Shown one piece after another: positions 59,501 through 64,000 of a stretch of 64,000 nt of DNA. The notes under the pieces were generated by a model. That model was not told where the DNA came from and made no database searches. It was given only the letters and a program-made list of their open reading frames with translations. The translations under genes and the position numbers were made by a program. This DNA comes from Synchiropus splendidus (taxonomy: Eukaryota; Chordata; Actinopteri; Syngnathiformes; Callionymidae). The stretch covers positions 9,753,501 to 9,817,500 of the forward strand of contig NC_071342.1 of NCBI RefSeq assembly GCF_027744825.2, read 5' to 3'. Numbering within the stretch: position 1 is the first letter of the stretch; each line of letters starts with the position of its first letter.

Positions 59501-60281
59501 CTCCGTAGTCTAGCCACATGTTCCTAAGGCCCTGAAAGTTCTGTTTCGTGAAAATCTGCCCATTACTTTTTGAGTTTTACACAACAACAACTGCCATAAC
59601 TAACCCAACTTTTAGCATTAATGAAAATAAACATAAATTTGTGACCATTTTACGTCAGCGTCAGCATCGGCTGTGAAATGTATGCCAACAGCTACAATTC
59701 CAGCTGCCATAAGAGTTGTGAAACAACTGCTACACTCATCTATCTCGAATCACTAACAATCCCTGGTCATATCTGCTGCATAGACAGATTCACAAAATAT
59801 CCAATAAAGGTTGACTCAACATGTAATCAATTTAGATTGTAATATTGAATACATTGTTTTCTTCTGGCAGTATGATGTGTGGTAGTGTTCAGTCACATAT
59901 TTATGCAAATCAAAAGTAAACAGCGGGTGCATTATGATGCTTTTTTGGGCGAAGGATTTGAACTAGTAATGGTTTTTAACTCATGCAGCTACATGACAGG
60001 AGCAGTGTTATCATGACAAGTAGCTTTAATTATTTTTGGGGTGGAAACACAATTGGCTGCTGCCGCTGCCTCTGGCAGATCTGTAATAAGCCGATAATTT
60101 CCAGCAGTCATGAATAATTTCAGCCACAATATTCTGTAAAAGGGTTTATAACAAGAAGAGAAGAACACGGACTGAGCCAACTATCTCTGTGTTTGCAGTT
60201 TCTATTGGAAGACGGGTTCAGGATCCACTGGCTGAACTGGTGAAGATAGATCCCAAACACATTGGCATTGGAACCTACCAG
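35261..60281 (+). CDS. srbd1: srbd1, S1 RNA-binding domain-containing protein 1 (Tex family; 3' end beyond window)
   Basis: There are 15 coding exons: 35261-35322, 35614-35911, 36082-36303, 36374-36540, 37062-37179, 37272-37410, 37746-37842, 37931-38105, 44606-44709, 45070-45177, 45253-45410, 46842-46926, 47053-47160, 57290-57381, 60199-60281. They sum to 2016 nt, or 672 uninterrupted codons. All introns are GT-AG. The protein follows vertebrate SRBD1 block by block: a basic/acidic disordered N-terminus (1-190), a Tex N-terminal core with [15 protein letters not shown] and [12 protein letters not shown], a YqgF/RNase H-like segment starting at GVDPG (532-536) and containing [13 protein letters not shown], then [11 protein letters not shown] and [13 protein letters not shown]. 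The human protein is about 995 aa, so the HhH and S1 domains lie to the right of 64000. The Tex family binds nucleic acid and is linked to transcription; the vertebrate role is poorly defined. Confidence 0.97.
35462..35469. promoter_or_regulatory. Perfect CRE palindrome in srbd1 intron 1
   Basis: TGACGTCA lies 140 bp after coding exon 1, close enough to the presumed start region to act as a CREB/ATF site. Function is inferred only; two other perfect copies (4452, 30561) lie elsewhere in the window. Confidence 0.3.
39938..40036. repeat. Imperfect (GGAT)n / (GGAG)n microsatellite
   Basis: Interrupted GGATGGATGGATGG and GGAGGGAG runs in srbd1 intron 8. Confidence 0.8.
44085..44425 (+). mobile_element. 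Common teleost interspersed repeat (SINE-like), near full length
   Basis: Successive landmarks: CATCTCATCTCTTTCTCTAT, a TCCCAGCTATATGTGAAAAG stretch, CATTCACACCTACTTAAAAT (usually CAATTTAGAGTCAC), GGGAGGAAACCAGAGTGCC, CACGTGGAGAAAC and a final TTGCTGTGAGACTGCACACC. This order (cf. GGAGGAAACCGGAGTACCCGG ... TTGCTGTGAGGCGACAGTGC) is found throughout fish genomes. Related partial copies lie at 9742 and 50528. Confidence 0.7.
44606..47160 (+). CDS. srbd1: srbd1 coding exons 9-13 (core and YqgF/RNase H-like segment)
   Basis: The exons are 44606-44709, 45070-45177, 45253-45410, 46842-46926 and 47053-47160. They begin [13 protein letters not shown], continuing the QIQPHQ end of exon 8. The series passes through [60 protein letters not shown] and [22 protein letters not shown] and the IGNGTA loop are the typical nucleotide/RNase H-fold landmarks of the Tex central domain. 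The segment in exon 12 just after MYLH is the most diverged from the human protein and slightly shorter. Splice sites are consensus, except that the exon 10 donor reads CGGTAGAT. Confidence 0.96.
50528..50645 (+). mobile_element. Partial copy of the teleost interspersed repeat
   Basis: GGTATTCCAGGCACGCAGGG, then GGACAGGTCGCGAGTCCATC and ACAACAACTCACACCCAAC, match the middle of the family seen at 44085-44425 (consensus-like GGACAGGTCGCCAGTCCATC). Confidence 0.7.
54150..54206. repeat. Compound (TG)n-(GA)n microsatellite
   Basis: TG runs interrupted by GAGGAACAG, then about seven GA units. Confidence 0.85.
55790..55930. repeat. TG-microsatellite-associated fish repeat
   Basis: AAGATATTATGACAATGAGA followed by GGTCCCCACAAACGTGTGTG and a (TG)n tail matches a common fish repeat whose 3' part ends ...ATGTCAATGNGNGTCCTCACAAG...(TG)n. 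Related stretches occur at 60640 and 60805. Confidence 0.55.
56534..56577. repeat. A-TA-T palindromic low-complexity tract
   Basis: Twelve A, then about eight TA units, then sixteen T: a nearly perfectly self-complementary tract able to extrude a hairpin or cruciform. Confidence 0.9.
57290..57381 (+). CDS. srbd1: srbd1 coding exon 14
   Basis: The acceptor CTTCCTCCTGCAG precedes C-ATC-ACC. The exon encodes [20 protein letters not shown] and then [10 protein letters not shown], a strongly conserved Tex-family block. It ends in phase 1 before GTACCC. It is isolated by a 10.1-kb intron on the left and a 2.8-kb intron on the right, but the phases match exons 13 and 15. Confidence 0.97.
57382..60198. 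other. srbd1 intron 14
   Basis: 2.8 kb between coding exons 14 and 15. Contains the fold-back element at 58984-59160. A GC-rich CTGCTGCCGCTGCCTCTGGC segment near 60058 stands out from the surrounding AT-rich sequence. Confidence 0.6.
58984..59160. mobile_element. Fold-back MITE with about 47-bp terminal inverted repeats
   Basis: Left arm 58984-59030 contains AAAAGGCCCATGTGGGTGCA followed by GGTTTTGTTCCATCC. Right arm 59111-59160 reversed reads AAAAGGGTGCAGTGAGTGGG, then TGCAGGTTTTCGGTCCAACC. The arms match over most of their length around GTGGGTGCAGGTTTT. The 80-bp centre is non-coding. Confidence 0.7.
60199..60281 (+). CDS. srbd1: srbd1 coding exon 15
   Basis: The acceptor TTTGCAG precedes TTTCTATTGGAAG. 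The exon encodes [19 protein letters not shown] and then KHIGIGTYQ, ending in phase 0 at CAG/GTATGT. It is the last coding exon visible. In other vertebrates the next residues begin HDVSQ; no such exon is found before 64000. Confidence 0.97.
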
Positions 60282-60414
60282 GTATGTTTGTTTTGTTGCT
60301 CTGTTTGTTTGTTATTCCTCTTGACATTATTCATTTGGTTAAGTGGATTATGGCCCAGGGCAGTGGAACATCTGCTCTGATTTAGGGAGAAATCATCAGT
60401 GTGCGTGCATGTGA

Positions 60415-60850
60415 GTGCGCATGGCCATGCTTTGCCATACTTGTGAGTACCAAGTCTTGACAAGCCACCTACTTGTGAGGACTTTTTGCTTTCTGAGGAC
60501 ATTTTGGCCTGTCCCCACAAGATTTAGATTGTGAAAACATCAGTAAAAGTAGTTTATCATAATTTGGCGCAAGAGTCCTGGTTAAGGTGAGCCATTTGTT
60601 TTGGATGGTTATGTTAAGAGTGAGAGGCTAGCCAGCATTATGTCAATGAGAGGTGTGTGCTTGTGTGTCCATGCGTGCGTCTGTGTGTGTTTGTATAAAC
60701 AAAAAACAAGGTTGGTTTAATTTGAATTGTAATTTTAGTTGAGAGTCATGGTTAAATTTTGTTTTGGATTTGGTTTAGGGTGGGAGCGTGGGGAAAGCAT
60801 TATGGCAATGAGCAAATCAGCGAACCCCACTAAGACTTAAAACATATATA
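60415..60850 (-). repeat. TG-associated fish repeat, longer copy
   Basis: CATACTTGTGAGTACCAAGT, CTTGTGAGGACTTTTTGCTT and GAGGACATTTTGGCCTGTCC, then GGTTAAGGT-type motifs, ATTATGTCAATGAGAGGTGT and ATTATGGCAATGAGCAAATC. This order is that of a repeat often found next to TG tracts in fish (GTCCTCACAAG ... GGTTAGGGTTAGG ... ATGACAATG). The orientation given is tentative. Confidence 0.5.
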
Positions 60851-62171
60851 TATATCCTCTGTTCTGATATTTACAGTCCGATGGACACATTGAGTTTTAT
60901 CTCATTTTTAGTATTGTAAGGATCTGTTAGAGACAAATACAATGCATTTACTGTACATACCAAATTTCGATTCTTTTTTTGGCAATGATAAGATAATACC
61001 AAGGTAATTACCTCTGTTTAATTAAGCCAATGACAGCCTGATAAAGCGAAGCCAAAAGGGCATCAGCTCGGTCCGGGATGTTCACTCAGGGTGGATTAGG
61101 AACAGACTGCAGTGGGTGACATAAGTCAAAGGAAAATGAACGGTCAGAACATTTGAGAGCTGACGGAAAACTAGGATTGAAAAGAAAGCAAGAGGTCAGA
61201 TTGTGCAAGTTTCAGTGCGCATGTAAGTGATTCTGAGAGTGTTGGGTCACAGGCTTGTGTCTCTCATCACATCCTGACAGGGCTCTCTGGGGTGCCCGAG
61301 GTTCTGCACCTCCCGCTCTCAGATCATGTGACTAGGTCAACAAATGATAATATAACTGGGTAAATAAACTCTGGGTGCTGACAGATATGAGATGGGACAT
61401 CACTTTGACCCACAAGTGAACGTAAACTCCTTTTTCACGCAGGAGGCGCACCCGGGCTGCTGGAGTCTGTGGAGGAATATTTGTTTAATATGGGAGTAAA
61501 GTGCATTCATACGCAACCTTGTTATTTTGAAAGTTCTTTCTCTGGTAGTTTATTGCCATTAGGTCCAGAAAGCACAAGGGCAGATGTAACGCTAGACAGC
61601 AGGCACAGCATGCTCTCTTCTTCTCTCTCCCTCTGCTGAGCCGCTGACTGACAGCTCCTGAGAGAAGGGAGGAAATGAGCTGGGGTCTAAATAACTGAGG
61701 CCCATTAAAATCAGATTGGACATAACTATTGCTGTGGGATTGATGTTTAAACTGCGGCGACGCTGGCACACAAATGCCACTTTCAACACGGAGCAAAGAC
61801 TTTTTAATATCTGATGAGATTATAGTATGCAGACTCCCAAATTCTTTCTCACCACTAATTGGACACTTTACATGTTAGGCATTTGAACTGATCCAGCACC
61901 TGTCAATAATCCTGTATTTTCTGAGCATGCTGCTGTGCAGCAAAACGTTCCCTGCCAGTCCGGAAATGAAATCAGTTGTCAGTCTCTGGCCATATCTTTG
62001 CCACTCTCCCCATGTTCTACAATTTGCAGGACGTTAGTTGGGTCTGTTGTCGATCTAATGGTGTTTTATCTGCTCTGGATATAACAACCAAAATGACATA
62101 ACTCCAATATGACCTAAAACAATGTTCTTTTTTGGGGTGCGTTTAAATCTAGGGGCAGTTTCTCACTGTGG

Positions 62172-62248
62172 TTTCTGTCTCTGGTGGCCTGAGTCCAATT
62201 CGCCCCCTACTGCACAGCCTCACGCCTCTGCGCCTCATGCGATTGTCC
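62172..62248. repeat. Interspersed repeat, copy 2 (partner at 7111-7185)
   Basis: TTTCTGTCTCTGGTGGCCTG, followed by a CGCCCCCTACTGCACAGCC segment and CTCTGCGCCTCATGCGATTG, parallels 7111-7185 through its whole length. Confidence 0.6.
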
Positions 62249-64000
62249 CTTTTTCTCCTCAGCTTGCGGCACTCTGCACAAGATAGAGAGTTTGTGACCC
62301 ATGACGAAGCACCTCTCAAGGAACTCGTCATCAGCTGGGCGACATTTACCATCAGCGGTCAAGCCGATGATGGTAAATTCTTAGCACTACGAGTCCTCAT
62401 CACCTCAGATATTGAGTGATGACGGACCTCCGCTACGGCTGTGACAGAATGTGACATTTCACAGCCAAAACTAAACCTGGATGAGTGTTGTCATATTTAT
62501 TTTTCATGGAAATGGCAGAAACAAGCTGTGTAATACGGAGCATCTTGACTGGTCCACTCTGCTGTGAGCGAGAGTGAGAGAGATGAAGTTGTTTTTGAAC
62601 GATGTTGTCCCAGACAGCGAAAGGGTCTGCCCTTTACTGCCCAGCATATATCATGTTTTTGCAGAGTCGCGCTGCACATGTAGTTGCAGCATCTAGCGCA
62701 GAGTCACCTGAGGTGAGAAGCTCAACCCTGTGGAGAGTTTCCCGAGACAAGGTGTAGCTCTCTGGTCGGGATCAAGTCCGCGGCCAAAACCCGACTTGCT
62801 TGTGTTCACATCTCGGATTTTGTCTCTTAGATTTTTGTGACCTTCATTGATTCATCTGCAAAAGCTGTGCAAAATGTGCAATTGTTCTCATTTTTTCACT
62901 TGATATGAAATATAGCTTTTGCATGGCTATCCAAATCATACCAATAATGGGGCTTGAAATTGAATACAAAGCAAAGCAAGGTTGAATTCTATCTTACTAT
63001 GAAACAAGTGGGTGGGAAGATGCACTGCTGACTCAGGTGCTGTCACTTGCACGCTCACTGCAAATGCAATATTTGCAGCCATAATAAGAGAGATGTTACT
63101 CGTAATTTCTGTGCCTTAGGTCAAAGCGAGTGAAAGTACAGGCAATTAAAAGTTTTGAAGCTGCGTGGAGAGGAGCAAGGCTTGCGTTTGTGTTCACTGC
63201 AGCTCTCCTGGTTCATATTTCCAATTGTGGTGCCCACAGGGGGGACAGGAGCAGACAGAGCCGAAAGATAGGCGCGAGAGACGAGGTGCTGTTTGACACT
63301 GATTGACGGGTCAGAGTTTTAGGCGTGGGAAAAATCACTCTCAGAGTCTCTGTCAGTGGCAGTTGCTGCCAAACTTTATGTGCTTTTATTTTAATTATTT
63401 CCTCTCCACCAGTCACTGCACGTTTCTGTGTTTGCCTGTTGAGTGAGGGCGTGAGATGAGTCACGCTTGTGTCAGCCGTGAACACCACTAGTCCTTTCCA
63501 TGTTTATTCATTAAAGGTACTGGAGATAGTAAAGTTCAATTTGATATAAAAATTGCACGTGTGTGTGCGCATGTGTGTGTGGCAGTTTGCTGGAGAGTGG
63601 CTATCATAGCTTTGTGAAAGGTGACGGAAGAACATCTGCTGCCTGTCATATTGTTTTCTGCTACTGACTTGTGTCAGCTTAACTATTTTAATTAGCCCAC
63701 GCCTACATGTGTATATGCGAATACTTTAGCGCTCATGATTGACATCCAATTGTAGCTGTCAGTTTCGAACTTGACCGGGAGATGAACTGCAGTTTTTTTA
63801 GGCCGATGGTTACACAAGAAGCTTAAATATTGTCTCATTTACGTTCCTTCATCCAGGTGTAGCGGAATGCTTGTTAACAAATGAAGTCAATTCAACTTTA
63901 AATGTAGGTGTTACTAATTGTTTTTTCTGTCTTTATGATATGTTCACTGATTTACTTAGTTATTGGCATATGTAAAAAAAGTGAATACACTATTTATCAT

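Larger units (their letters stand above)
60282..64000. other. srbd1 intron 15 (start) to window edge
   Basis: No further srbd1 exon was found. Contains the fish repeat at 60415-60850 and the repeat copy at 62172-62248. The remainder shows nothing assignable. Confidence 0.65.

Overview
The window is vertebrate nuclear DNA, almost certainly from a ray-finned (teleost) fish. The genes are split into short GT-AG exons separated by kilobase-scale introns. The repeats are those typical of fish genomes: L2/Rex1- and RTE-type LINE fragments, a Ty3/gypsy remnant, hAT-type and fold-back MITEs, and TG, TTCC, GGAT and AAAAT microsatellites. No bacterial, operon or CRISPR structure is present.

Three protein-coding genes can be supported. 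(1) pld5 lies on the minus strand. Its first coding exon is 27289-27456 and its second is 984-1120, joined in phase across a 26-kb intron. The rest of the gene lies beyond position 1. (2) A compact three-exon plus-strand gene (32250-33675) encodes a 103-residue protein homologous to the SLC35A4 upstream-ORF microprotein (SLC35A4-MP). No SLC35A4 transporter reading frame follows it, and a poly(A) signal sits about 0.83 kb downstream, so here the microprotein appears to be a gene in its own right. (3) srbd1 lies on the plus strand from 35261 past the right edge. Fifteen coding exons in continuous phase give 672 residues: the N-terminal tail, the Tex-like core and the YqgF/RNase H-like segment. 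The C-terminal HhH and S1 domains lie outside the window.

Layout: 1-983, pld5 intron 2 with an RTE-type LINE tail; 984-1120, pld5 exon 2; 1121-27288, pld5 intron 1, rich in MITEs, a gypsy remnant and two diverged minisatellites; 27289-27456, pld5 exon 1; 27457-32100, the divergent intergenic region with a polypyrimidine tract and a 5'-truncated LINE; 32187-32200, a perfect CTCF consensus; 32250-34530, the microprotein gene; 34530-35260, the srbd1 promoter region; 35261-64000, srbd1, with a dense 5' exon cluster, a 6.5-kb intron, a second exon cluster, a 10.1-kb intron, two isolated exons and the start of another intron.

The three genes do not form a known pathway. PLD5 is a type II membrane protein of the phospholipase D family, SLC35A4-MP is a mitochondrial inner-membrane microprotein, and SRBD1 is a Tex-family RNA-binding protein. 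The most notable result is the apparent separation of the microprotein from its usual bicistronic partner SLC35A4.
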